Source: Bacillota bacterium
Lineage (GTDB): Bacteria > Bacillota > Clostridia > Lachnospirales > Lachnospiraceae
DNA: 64,000 bases
Reading direction: 5' to 3'
NCBI GenBank assembly: GCA_902363515.1
Contig: CABJAN010000009.1
Coordinates: forward strand, 1-64,000
Below the pieces are notes generated by a model that was not told the origin of the DNA, did not search any database, and saw only the letters and a program-made list of their open reading frames with translations. A program made the position numbers and the translations under genes. This document shows positions 9,202-17,055 of this stretch, piece after piece (within the stretch, counting starts at the first letter, position 1; every line of letters starts with the position of its first letter).

Positions 9202-10074
9202 ATGCAATTACCAGAGAGAAATCAGCCCTGCTGGTGTGGCAGTGGCAGAAAATATAAGAAATGCCATTGGGCTTTTGATGAAAAACTAAAGATGTATGAG
9301 AATCAGGGAATTCTGGTGCCTTCCCATGAACTCATTAAAACACCGGAGCAGATTGAAAAAATCAAAGAAAGTGCGAAAATTAACATTGCCATTTTAGACT
9401 ATGTGGCAGAGCATATTCAGGAAGGAGTTACCACACAGGAGATTGACAACTGGGTGGCAAAGATTACCAAAGAAGCCGGAGCAGTGGCAGCGCCTCTTGG
9501 TTATGAAGGATTTCCTAAAAGCGTGTGTACTTCCATCAATGAGCAGGTGTGCCATGGGATTCCGTCAGAGGATGTGGCGCTGAAAAACGGGGACATTATT
9601 AATGTGGATGTGTCTACAATTCTGGATGGTTATTATTCAGATTCTTCCAGAATGTTCTGCATTGGACAGGTGAGTCCGGAAAAACAGAAGCTGGTGGATG
9701 TGACCAGAGAATGTGTGGAAAAAGGTCTTGCAAAAGTGAAGCCCTGGGGGTATCTGGGGGATATGAGTCAGGCTGTGCATGAACATGCTCAAGCCAATGG
9801 ATATTCTGTGGTGCGGGAAATTGGCGGTCATGGAATCGGACTGGATTTTCACGAAGATCCATGGGTAGGATATACACAGCAGGCTGGAACCGGAATGCTT
9901 CTGGTACCTGGCATGATGTTTACCATTGAGCCAATGATTAATATGGGAAGCTATGAAATCTATGTGGATGACAGTGACGGATGGTCTGTGTATACGGAAG
10001 ATGGTCTGCCTTCTGCACAGTGGGAGATTATGGTGCTGGTGACAGAGAATGGATATGAAGTTATTTGTTATTAA
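9202..10074 (+). CDS. map: Methionine aminopeptidase type I with N-terminal SEC-C zinc motif
   Basis: The 290-residue enzyme removes the initiator methionine from nascent proteins. Residues about 6-23 form a SEC-C zinc knuckle (CWCGSGRKYKKCHW), an extension seen in many clostridial MetAPs and probably used for ribosome or protein contact. The pita-bread domain follows with the metal ligands in order: DVSTILDGYYSDSSR, GGHGIGLDFHEDP, TIEPM and SAQWE. AAAGGAG precedes the start. Confidence 0.95.
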   Translation: MQLPERNQPCWCGSGRKYKKCHWAFDEKLKMYENQGILVPSHELIKTPEQIEKIKESAKINIAILDYVAEHIQEGVTTQEIDNWVAKITKEAGAVAAPLGYEGFPKSVCTSINEQVCHGIPSEDVALKNGDIINVDVSTILDGYYSDSSRMFCIGQVSPEKQKLVDVTRECVEKGLAKVKPWGYLGDMSQAVHEHAQANGYSVVREIGGHGIGLDFHEDPWVGYTQQAGTGMLLVPGMMFTIEPMINMGSYEIYVDDSDGWSVYTEDGLPSAQWEIMVLVTENGYEVICY

Positions 10075-10093
10075 GATTTGAAGAAAAAAAGGA

Positions 10094-10122
10094 TTGACAA
10101 GCCATATTTAACATGATATGTT
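10094..10122 (+). promoter_or_regulatory. Sigma-A promoter for the ZTP-riboswitch purine operon
   Basis: A consensus TTGACA (10094-10099) and TATGTT (10117-10122) are separated by exactly 17 bases. Transcription would start near 10129, at the 5' arm of the riboswitch P1 stem. Confidence 0.85.
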
Positions 10123-10128
10123 TTAAGT

Positions 10129-10197
10129 GCTTATATGACTGACGGAAGTGGAAATGACCACAGGGAGTATAAGCCAGGGAAGCCGACCGTCTGGGCA
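10129..10197 (+). ncRNA. ZTP (pfl) riboswitch aptamer
   Basis: The P1 helix is formed by GCTTATA (10129-10135) and TATAAGC (10168-10174). Inside are the conserved TGACTGACGG, a GTGG..CCAC hairpin and AGGGAGT. After a short linker comes the conserved 3' segment GCCGACCGTCTGGGCA (10182-10197), which forms the pseudoknot-bearing second half. ZTP riboswitches sense ZMP/ZTP (AICAR phosphates), which accumulate when 10-formyl-THF is short, and turn on purine and folate genes. The next two genes catalyse the last steps of IMP synthesis from AICAR, exactly the expected targets. Confidence 0.92.
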
Positions 10198-10223
10198 TAT
10201 ATGCCCGGGCAGTGGGCTTTTTT
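10182..10223 (+). terminator. Ligand-controlled intrinsic terminator of the ZTP riboswitch
   Basis: The 3' half of the aptamer (10182-10197) can pair almost completely with 10202-10217, leaving a 4-base loop, and six T residues follow. Aptamer and terminator therefore use the same bases and exclude each other: bound ZTP should favour readthrough into the purine genes. Confidence 0.88.
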
Positions 10224-10310
10224 GCATGTTACATTTATAAAAAAGCAGCCGGGTATCTATTCACTGCACTCTGTGAGTGCGCAATTCCAAATATAAAGGA
10301 GATTGATTTT

Positions 10311-11024
10311 ATGGAAATGTTATCACTGGTAAATGAACTGAAAGAAAATACCTATCCGGGACGAGGCATTGTGCTTGGAAAATCAGAGGATGGAAAAAAG
10401 GCAGTGGCTGCATACTTTATTATGGGAAGAAGTGAAAACAGCCGGAATCGTGTTTTTGTGGAAGAAGGACAGGGTATTCGCACACAGGCATTTGACCCTT
10501 CCAAACTGGTAGACCCAAGCTTGATTATTTATGCTCCTGTGCGGGTACTGGGAAACAAGACCATTGTAACAAACGGAGACCAGACAGACACTATTTATGA
10601 GGGAATGGATAAACAGATGACCTTTGAGCAGTCTTTAAGAAGCAGGGAATTTGAACCAGATGCTCCGAATTATACACCAAGAATTTCCGGTATTATGCAT
10701 GTGGAAAATGGGAAATATAATTATGCCATGTCTATTTTAAAGAGCAATAATGGAAATCCGGATGCATGTAACCGTTATACCTTTGCTTATGAAAATCCGG
10801 TTGCAGGAGAGGGACATTTTATTCATACTTATATGCATGACGGAAATCCTCTTCCAAGCTTTGAGGGAGAACCAAAGTTAGTTGGTATTCCAAATGATAT
10901 TGATGCCTTTACCAAAGAAGTATGGGAAGGTCTGAATGAGGAAAACAAGGTGTCTTTATTTGTACGTTTTATTGATATTGCAACAGGTACTTATGAAACC
11001 AGAATCGTGAATAAAAACAAATAA
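10311..11024 (+). CDS. purO: PurO-type IMP cyclohydrolase
   Basis: The 237-residue protein matches the archaeal-type IMP cyclohydrolase family (PurO, PF07826) and would close the ring of FAICAR to give IMP. The start at 10311 is chosen because AAAGGAG ends 9 bases upstream; a longer in-frame reading begins inside the riboswitch terminator and is unlikely. It is followed 21 bases later by the partner formyltransferase. Together they replace bifunctional PurH. Identification is by recognisable segments such as the N-terminal YPGRGIVLG and RFIDIATGTYETR near the C-terminus. Confidence 0.88.
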   Translation: MEMLSLVNELKENTYPGRGIVLGKSEDGKKAVAAYFIMGRSENSRNRVFVEEGQGIRTQAFDPSKLVDPSLIIYAPVRVLGNKTIVTNGDQTDTIYEGMDKQMTFEQSLRSREFEPDAPNYTPRISGIMHVENGKYNYAMSILKSNNGNPDACNRYTFAYENPVAGEGHFIHTYMHDGNPLPSFEGEPKLVGIPNDIDAFTKEVWEGLNEENKVSLFVRFIDIATGTYETRIVNKNK

Positions 11025-11045
11025 GAAAGGGAAGGGAGAACAATC

Positions 11046-12230
11046 ATGAAGGAATTAGCATTGAAATACGGATGTAATCCAAACCAGAAACCATCCAGAA
11101 TCTATATGGGAAATAATGAGGAACTGCCTATTCAGGTGTTATCAGGAAAACCAGGTTATATTAATTTTCTGGATGCTTTTAATGGCTGGCAGCTTGTAAG
11201 GGATTTGAAGAAAGCCACAGGACTTCCGGCGGCAACTTCTTTTAAACATGTGTCTCCTGCAGGAGCTGCAGTAGGGCTTCCACTTACTGAGACACTGGCA
11301 AAAATCTACTGGGTAGATGACATGGACTGGAAGAATTTTTCTCCTATTGCCTGTGCCTATGCAAGAGCCAGAGGCGCTGACCGTATGTCTTCTTTTGGAG
11401 ATTTTATTTCCCTTTCAGATGTATGTGATAAAGATACTGCCCTGTTAATTAAACGGGAGGTTTCTGACGGTGTCATTGCTCCTGGGTATACAGAGGAAGC
11501 TTTGGAAATCCTGGGACAGAAGAAAAAAGGAAATTACAATGTGATTCAGATTGACCCGGATTATGTACCGGCTCCACTGGAACACAAGGAAGTATTTGGC
11601 ATTACCTTTGAACAGGGACGCCAGGAACTGGCGATTGATGATGAGCTGATTTCCAATCTGGTAACAGAAAACAAAGCGCTCACAGAAGAGGCAAAGAGAG
11701 ACTTAAAAGTATCTCTTATTATTCTGAAATATACCCAGTCTAATTCCGTATGCTTTGTAAAAGATGGTCAGGCAATCGGTGTTGGAGCAGGACAGCAGTC
11801 CCGTGTACATTGTACCCGTCTGGCAGGACAGAAAGCAGATAACTGGTGGTTAAGACAAAGCGAAAAAGTGCTGAATCTGCCATTTAAGGACAGCATTACC
11901 AGAGCAGAGCGTGACAATGCCATTGATGTTTATATTGGCGAAGAATATATGGACGTGCTGGCAGATGGGGCATGGGAAAAAGTGTTTACAGAGAAACCTT
12001 CCGTATTTACAAGAGAAGAAAAGAGAGCGTGGCTGGATAAGCTCACAGAGGTGACTTTGGGTTCTGATGCCTTCTTCCCATTCTCTGATAATATTGAACG
12101 GGCCCATAAGAGCGGTGTGGCATATATTGCACAGCCAGGCGGTTCTGTCCGTGATGATGCAGTGATTGAGACCTGCAACAAATATAATATGGTGATGGCA
12201 TTTACCGGTATTCGTCTGTTCCATCACTAA
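11046..12230 (+). CDS. Stand-alone AICAR formyltransferase (PurH C-terminal type)
   Basis: This 394-residue protein corresponds to only the AICAR transformylase part of PurH, using 10-formyl-THF to formylate AICAR. The diagnostic segments are KYGCNPNQKPS at the N-terminus, ATSFKHVSPAGAA with its catalytic Lys-His, KYTQSNSVCF and GAGQQSRVHCTRLA. The cyclohydrolase domain normally present at the N-terminus is absent and its job is taken by the preceding PurO-type gene. AAAGGGAAGGGAG precedes the ATG. Confidence 0.95.
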   Translation: MKELALKYGCNPNQKPSRIYMGNNEELPIQVLSGKPGYINFLDAFNGWQLVRDLKKATGLPAATSFKHVSPAGAAVGLPLTETLAKIYWVDDMDWKNFSPIACAYARARGADRMSSFGDFISLSDVCDKDTALLIKREVSDGVIAPGYTEEALEILGQKKKGNYNVIQIDPDYVPAPLEHKEVFGITFEQGRQELAIDDELISNLVTENKALTEEAKRDLKVSLIILKYTQSNSVCFVKDGQAIGVGAGQQSRVHCTRLAGQKADNWWLRQSEKVLNLPFKDSITRAERDNAIDVYIGEEYMDVLADGAWEKVFTEKPSVFTREEKRAWLDKLTEVTLGSDAFFPFSDNIERAHKSGVAYIAQPGGSVRDDAVIETCNKYNMVMAFTGIRLFHH

Positions 12231-12252
12231 AAACAGATTAGGAAAAGTATGA

Positions 12253-12280
12253 AGAGGCACTTCCCTGGGAGGTGCCTCTT
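12253..12280 (+). terminator. Terminator hairpin after the purine pair
   Basis: A stem of about 12 bp (AGAGGCACTTCC with its near-complement) has a 3-base loop. The U-tract is weak (TTGTGTT), so termination efficiency is uncertain. Confidence 0.65.
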
Positions 12281-12321
12281 GTGTTATACTAATGTGAAGT
12301 GTGAAAGAAGGAGGACAATGT

Positions 12322-13653
12322 ATGAAGAGAAATGAAGCAGAGCCAAAGAGGGAAGTATTTGGATCCAGGTTTGGATTTATTGTGGCATGTATCGGCTCTG
12401 CAGTAGGAATGGGAAATATCTGGATGTTTCCGTACCGTACAGGACAATACGGAGGGGCGGCCTTTTTGATTCCCTATTTTATTTTTGTAGTGATTCTGGG
12501 ATTTTCCGGTGTGGTAGGTGAGATGGCCTTTGGCCGTGCCATGAAAACAGGCCCTTTGGGGGCTTTTGGGAAAGCCATGGAAATGCGTGGAAAAAAGGGC
12601 GGAAAGCTGCTGGGAATGATTCCGGTGCTGGGCTCCTTTGCCATTGCAGTGGGATATTCGGTCGTTGTTGGATGGTTTCTGCGGTTTCTGTGGGGAGCAG
12701 TCACAGGGGAATTAATGGAAACTAAGGATACCGGTGCATATTTTGGAGAGATTTCGGGAAACTTTGGAAGTGTGGGGTGGCATTTCCTGGGGCTTGGTCT
12801 GACCTTTCTTATTATGATTTTTGGCATTTCCAAGGGCATTGAGAAAATGAATAAAATCATGATGCCTGTGTTTTTCGTGTTTTTTATTTTTCTGATGATT
12901 CGGGTGTTTACCCTGGATCACGCAGCGGCAGGATATGAATACCTGTTTGTGCCAAAGTGGGAATATCTGAAAAATCCAAAGACCTGGGTGTATGCCCTGG
13001 GACAGGCCTTTTTCTCCCTGTCTTTAGCAGGTTCTGGTACCATTGTTTATGGAAGCTATCTTTCCAAAGATACGGATGTGGTGTACAGCGCCAGAAATGT
13101 GGCGTTTTTTGATACCTGCGCAGCGCTTTTGGCTGGTCTGGTTGTCATTCCTGCAGTGTTTGCCTTTGGCATGGATGTGTCGGCAGGACCGCCGCTTATG
13201 TTTATTACTCTGCCAAGTGTGTTTCAGCAGATGCCCTTTGGACAGATTTTTGCAATCGTCTTTTTTATTGCAGTTTTGTTTGCTGCCATTACTTCTTTGA
13301 TGAATCTTTTTGAAACGCCTATTGAGGCTTTGCAGAATCAGTTCCATTTGTCCAGGGCAGCGGCTGTTGGAATTGTGGCAGCAGGAGCCTGCGGTATTGG
13401 TGTGTTTATTGAAAGCGGGGATATGGTGAGTATCTGGATGGATGTGGTGTCTATTTATCTCATTCCTCTTGGAGCGCTTTTGGCGGCAGTGATGTTTTTC
13501 TGGGTATGTCCCAAAGGCTTTGCAAGAGACCAGGTACAGCTTGGAAGGTCGAAAAAACTGGGAAAATGGTTTGAGCCTGCTACACGGTATTTTTTTGTGG
13601 GGCTTACGATTCTTGTATATATTTTAGGGATTCTTTACGGAGGCATTGGGTAA
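12322..13653 (+). CDS. Neurotransmitter:sodium symporter (NSS/SNF) family transporter
   Basis: The 443-residue membrane protein begins with the NSS hallmark SRFGFIVACIGSAVGMGNIWMFPY, the unwound TM1 that binds sodium and substrate, here read as GSAVGMGNIW. About 11-12 membrane segments follow. Bacterial NSS proteins such as LeuT, TnaT and MhsT import amino acids with sodium. The start is set at the ATG at 12322 because GAAGGAGG lies 8 bases upstream; an upstream in-frame GTG covers that site itself. No ligand-sensing leader was recognised. Confidence 0.92.
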   Translation: MKRNEAEPKREVFGSRFGFIVACIGSAVGMGNIWMFPYRTGQYGGAAFLIPYFIFVVILGFSGVVGEMAFGRAMKTGPLGAFGKAMEMRGKKGGKLLGMIPVLGSFAIAVGYSVVVGWFLRFLWGAVTGELMETKDTGAYFGEISGNFGSVGWHFLGLGLTFLIMIFGISKGIEKMNKIMMPVFFVFFIFLMIRVFTLDHAAAGYEYLFVPKWEYLKNPKTWVYALGQAFFSLSLAGSGTIVYGSYLSKDTDVVYSARNVAFFDTCAALLAGLVVIPAVFAFGMDVSAGPPLMFITLPSVFQQMPFGQIFAIVFFIAVLFAAITSLMNLFETPIEALQNQFHLSRAAAVGIVAAGACGIGVFIESGDMVSIWMDVVSIYLIPLGALLAAVMFFWVCPKGFARDQVQLGRSKKLGKWFEPATRYFFVGLTILVYILGILYGGIG

Positions 13654-13670
13654 TTCGGTGAATTCGTGGA

Positions 13671-13698
13671 TTGACAAGAAAAGATTTTTTGATATACT
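13671..13698 (+). promoter_or_regulatory. Sigma-A promoter for ddh
   Basis: TTGACA (13671-13676) and TATACT (13693-13698) are 16 bases apart, 44 bases before the chosen start codon. Confidence 0.8.
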
Positions 13699-13741
13699 TT
13701 AATAGACAAAAGTAATCCAGCCAAAGATAGGAGTGTTTGAC

Positions 13742-14728
13742 ATGAGTATTAGAATTGGAATTTTAGGATATGGAAATCTGGGACGTGGCGTGGAATGTGC
13801 GGTAAAGCACAATCCTGACATGGAATTAAAGGCAGTTTTTACACGCCGTAACCCGGAAGATGTGAAGATATTAACAGAGACAGCAAAGGTGTACCATGTA
13901 GATGAAGCCGTGAACATGAAGGATGAACTGGACGTTCTCATTATCTGCGGTGGAAGCGCCACAGATTTGCCGGTGCAGACACCCAAGTATGCAGAATATT
14001 TTAACGTGGTGGACAGCTTTGATACCCATGCCAGAATCCCGGAGCATTTTGCTGCTGTGGATGAAGCCGCAAAAAAAGGCGGACATGTGGCAATGATTTC
14101 CGTAGGCTGGGATCCGGGTATGTTTTCTCTGAACCGTTTGTATGCAAATGCCATTTTACCAGGGGGAAAAGATTATACCTTCTGGGGAAAAGGGGTAAGC
14201 CAGGGGCATTCTGATGCAGTGAGAAGAATTCAGGGAGTTGTGGATGCCAGACAGTATACCATTCCGGTAGAGGCTGCCCTGGATGCAGTAAGAAACGGTG
14301 AGAATCCGGAGCTTACAACAAGAGAAAAACACACCAGAGAAGTGTTTGTAGTGGCAGAAGAAGGTGCAGATAAAGGACGTATTGAAAACGAAATCAAAAC
14401 CATGCCAAATTATTTTGATGAATATGATACAACTGTACATTTTATTACAGCAGAAGAAATGGAGAAGGAACATAAGGGACTTCCACATGGAGGATTCGTT
14501 ATCCGTACCGGAAAAACCGGCTGGGAGGATGAGCATGACCATGTGATTGAATACAGCCTGAAGTTAGATTCTAATCCGGAATTCACTTCTTCTGTAATTG
14601 CGGCATACGCAAGAGCAGCGTATCGGTTAAGCCAGGAAGGACAGACAGGCTGCAAAACCGTCTTTGATGTGGCGCCTGCTTATTTAAGCGTCCAGACTCC
14701 GGAAGAACTGCGGGCTCATATGCTGTAA
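13742..14728 (+). CDS. ddh: meso-Diaminopimelate dehydrogenase
   Basis: The 328-residue enzyme converts L-tetrahydrodipicolinate, ammonia and NADPH directly to meso-diaminopimelate, a one-step route to the peptidoglycan cross-linking residue and lysine. Features are the N-terminal Rossmann motif GILGYGNLGRG, ICGGSATDLP, SVGWDPGMFS and WGKGVSQGHSDAVRRIQGV. The ATG at 13742 is preferred over an in-frame GTG nine bases upstream because TAGGAG then sits at correct spacing. It is followed 24 bases later by a YitT gene and may be co-transcribed with it. Confidence 0.95.
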   Translation: MSIRIGILGYGNLGRGVECAVKHNPDMELKAVFTRRNPEDVKILTETAKVYHVDEAVNMKDELDVLIICGGSATDLPVQTPKYAEYFNVVDSFDTHARIPEHFAAVDEAAKKGGHVAMISVGWDPGMFSLNRLYANAILPGGKDYTFWGKGVSQGHSDAVRRIQGVVDARQYTIPVEAALDAVRNGENPELTTREKHTREVFVVAEEGADKGRIENEIKTMPNYFDEYDTTVHFITAEEMEKEHKGLPHGGFVIRTGKTGWEDEHDHVIEYSLKLDSNPEFTSSVIAAYARAAYRLSQEGQTGCKTVFDVAPAYLSVQTPEELRAHML

Positions 14729-14752
14729 GAATGCAAAAGCGAGGTAAGAACA

Positions 14753-15619
14753 TTGGGCCGGAAATTTGATTGGAAAAAAGAAAGTAAGCGGTTGATTTTT
14801 GGTCTGATTGGTGCTGTGATTATGGCAGTGAATATTAAAACCTTTGTCCGGGCAGGTGGGCTGTATCCAGGGGGCTTCAATGGAGTTACCCTGCTGATAC
14901 AGACCATTTGTGACCGGTTTTTTGATATTACGGTTCCATTTTCCCCCATCAGTCTGGCATTAAATGCAATTCCTGCGATTATCAGCTTTAAAGCCATTGG
15001 AAAACGTTTTACCGTAGTGACCAGTATTCTGGTTGTGGCGACCAGTTTTATCACAGATATGGTACCGGCAATTCCTATTACAGAGGATATTTTGCTTATC
15101 TGTATTTTCGGAGGACTGATTAACGGAGTTGCTATCACCATTGCGCTTTTGGGAGGGGCTTCTACAGGAGGTACAGACTTTATTGCCATTTATTTTGCAG
15201 AAAAGAAGAACAAAGATGTATGGAACTATATTCTGGTAGGGAATGTAGCTGTGCTGATGATTGCCGGATATCTTTTCGGATGGGACAAGGCGTTGTATTC
15301 CATTATCTTTCAGTTTACCTCAACCCAGGTGATTCATCTGTTATACCAGGTTCAGAAAAAAGTTACGTTGTTTGTAGTGACAGAGGAGCCGGAGGCAGTA
15401 TATCAGGCTATTTCAGAGGTGACAAACCACAGTGCCACTGAGTTTTCTGCTACAGGAATGTATTCAAATGAAAAGCGGAAAATGATTTATTCGGTGGTGT
15501 CTACCATGGAGGCCAAGGTACTCATTCAGCGGGTTATGGAGGCGGATCCAAGAGCCTTTGTGAACGTGGTGAAAACGGATACCTTAATTGGCAGATTTTA
15601 TCAGAAATCCAATTATTGA
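14753..15619 (+). CDS. YitT family membrane protein (DUF161/DUF2179)
   Basis: The 288-residue protein has about five or six membrane segments (DUF161, YitT) and a soluble C-terminal DUF2179 domain, seen around VSTMEAKVLIQRVMEADP. The family is very common in Firmicutes and its transport role is unproven. The start is TTG with a GAGGT-type site upstream. A second YitT paralogue lies at 56252-57124 on the other strand. Confidence 0.88.
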   Translation: MGRKFDWKKESKRLIFGLIGAVIMAVNIKTFVRAGGLYPGGFNGVTLLIQTICDRFFDITVPFSPISLALNAIPAIISFKAIGKRFTVVTSILVVATSFITDMVPAIPITEDILLICIFGGLINGVAITIALLGGASTGGTDFIAIYFAEKKNKDVWNYILVGNVAVLMIAGYLFGWDKALYSIIFQFTSTQVIHLLYQVQKKVTLFVVTEEPEAVYQAISEVTNHSATEFSATGMYSNEKRKMIYSVVSTMEAKVLIQRVMEADPRAFVNVVKTDTLIGRFYQKSNY

Positions 15620-15669
15620 CAAAGGGATATAACATTGACTATACTTTTTATATGGTTGATGTTATATCT
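15616..15669 (+). promoter_or_regulatory. Promoter with flanking inverted repeat before the DUF3990 pair
   Basis: TTGACA (15616-15621) and TATACT (15640-15645) are spaced 18 bases. A perfect 10-bp inverted repeat, GATATAACAT at 15626-15635 and ATGTTATATC at 15660-15669, brackets the -10 box and start region. This is the expected position for autorepression by the N-terminal HTH of the next gene. The second arm is followed by T residues, so the repeat could alternatively be a weak terminator for the YitT gene, whose stop codon overlaps the -35 box. Confidence 0.65.
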
Positions 15670-15692
15670 TTTTGTTTTGGGAGGAAGTAGAA

Positions 15693-16586
15693 GTGGAGAA
15701 AATGATAAAGGAAATACGTTTGCAGCTTCAAATGAGTCAGGAAGAATTTGCTAAGAAATTAAAAGTTTCTTTCGGTACGGTGAATCGCTGGGAAAATGGT
15801 CATGTTCTGCCAAACAGACTTGCACAGTCTAAACTATACGAACTGTGTAAGGAGAAGGATATTTCTGTATATCAGATGATTCTGAAAAGAATTGCAAGAG
15901 AAGCATCGAAGATAAAACTGGAAGGAAATCGGGTTTTACTATATCATGGATCTAAATCCGGGATAAAGGGTGCTATTGAGCCAAAGAGCAGGGCACGGTG
16001 CGACTTCGGAAAAGGATTTTATATGGGAACAGAGCCAGGTCAGGCATTGACACTTATTTGTGATTATGAAAAGTCAAAGTTTTATATTGTTTCTCTTGAT
16101 ATGAATGGATTAGATACCTTGGATATTTCAGTAGGAATGGATTGGGCTATGATGATAGCATTTCACAGAGGGAAAATGGAGAGCGTAAAAGGAACCTCTT
16201 TTTATGAAAACTATAGAGAAAAAACGAAACAAAAAGATTTGATTATTGGTAACATTGCAAATGACCGTATGTTTTATGTAATCGATAATTTCTTTTTGGG
16301 TAATATTACAGACAAAGCACTTACCAGCAGTTTATCTGCATTGCAGTTGGGAAAACAGTATGTGGCAGTTTCCCAGAAGGGCTGCGGTGCAGTGGAAATT
16401 GAATGTGAAATAGAGCTGTCTCATATGGAAAGACAATTTTTGAAAGACGAAGCAGAGCAAAACAGAGTAAAAGGTATTTCTCTTGCCAATGAAATTTGTA
16501 AAAATTATCGTCGGGAGGGGTTGTTTTTTGATGAGATTTTGGAAAATATAAAAACAGGAGGCAGGGAATGGATGGATTACAATTAA
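15693..16586 (+). CDS. Xre HTH fused to DUF3990 ADP-ribosyltransferase-like domain (candidate toxin)
   Basis: The 297-residue protein joins an Xre-type helix-turn-helix (about 3-55, with SQEEFAKKLKVSFGTVNRWENG) to a DUF3990 domain (about 82-240). The DUF3990 part has the PARP-like ART layout: YHGS with H85, then FGKGFYMGTEPGQAL with Y110. A third catalytic residue could not be assigned with confidence. Start is the GTG at 15693, 7 bases after GGGAGG; an upstream in-frame TTG would precede this site. The next gene overlaps by 19 bases. The toxin-antitoxin reading is inference from architecture and operon layout. Confidence 0.75.
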   Translation: MEKMIKEIRLQLQMSQEEFAKKLKVSFGTVNRWENGHVLPNRLAQSKLYELCKEKDISVYQMILKRIAREASKIKLEGNRVLLYHGSKSGIKGAIEPKSRARCDFGKGFYMGTEPGQALTLICDYEKSKFYIVSLDMNGLDTLDISVGMDWAMMIAFHRGKMESVKGTSFYENYREKTKQKDLIIGNIANDRMFYVIDNFFLGNITDKALTSSLSALQLGKQYVAVSQKGCGAVEIECEIELSHMERQFLKDEAEQNRVKGISLANEICKNYRREGLFFDEILENIKTGGREWMDYN

Positions 16587-16990
16587 AGTTATGTGATATT
16601 CAGGGTAGACTGTTTGAACTGTCTGTAGAGAGAAAATATGGCAGCCTGGAATTTGTGAAGGCGTTTATGATGTCAGATACAGCAAAAGCACTTGATTCCA
16701 GATATAACCGTATGCAATGGGCAGGAGAAGAGTATCTGTTGGAAGAAATCGTGGAAGAGGCAGGAGAAGAGAACCTTAAAAGAGGGGAGGTTTTTTCTAA
16801 AGAAGTGTTGTACTGGATGGGATATATTTACCGGTATTGGCATTATTATACCGGAGAGGAAAGCCGGAAAATTTATAAGCAGGCTTCTGGTAAAACTATG
16901 AAGAGAAATTATCTGATGTTTCATACCATGGATCCAGTTCTGGCAATTGAAGATTTAAAGGAAATTTATAGACAGAGACAACGTGGGTAA
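16568..16990 (+). CDS. Partner of the DUF3990 protein, candidate antitoxin
   Basis: The 140-residue acidic protein has no fold I can name securely. It contains GEEYLLEEIVEEAG (about 52-65) and a WMGYIYRYWHYYTGE segment (about 83-97). It overlaps the DUF3990 gene by 19 bases with its own GGAGG, so translation is coupled, and a strong terminator follows. That arrangement suggests a cognate antitoxin or immunity protein, similar to the DUF3791 or Xre partners often seen beside DUF3990 genes, but this is inference. Confidence 0.6.
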   Translation: MDGLQLKLCDIQGRLFELSVERKYGSLEFVKAFMMSDTAKALDSRYNRMQWAGEEYLLEEIVEEAGEENLKRGEVFSKEVLYWMGYIYRYWHYYTGEESRKIYKQASGKTMKRNYLMFHTMDPVLAIEDLKEIYRQRQRG

Positions 16991-16994
16991 AAAA

Positions 16995-17051
16995 GAAAGT
17001 GTTGCAATTTTCAATCCTGTTTCGGATGAGAATTGCAACACTTTCTTTTTG
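16995..17051. terminator. Bidirectional terminator between the DUF3990 pair and purF
   Basis: A long stem (GAAAGTGTTGCAATT pairing with AATTGCAACACTTTC, extended by an ATCC/GGAT inner stem) is followed by TTTTT on the plus strand and a T-run on the minus strand. It serves two convergent transcripts. Confidence 0.9.
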
Positions 17052-17055
17052 TCAT

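Noticed and set aside
10212..10310. A longer start for the IMP cyclohydrolase
   Set aside because: The extension would begin inside the terminator stem of the ZTP riboswitch, while a good ribosome site precedes the ATG at 10311.
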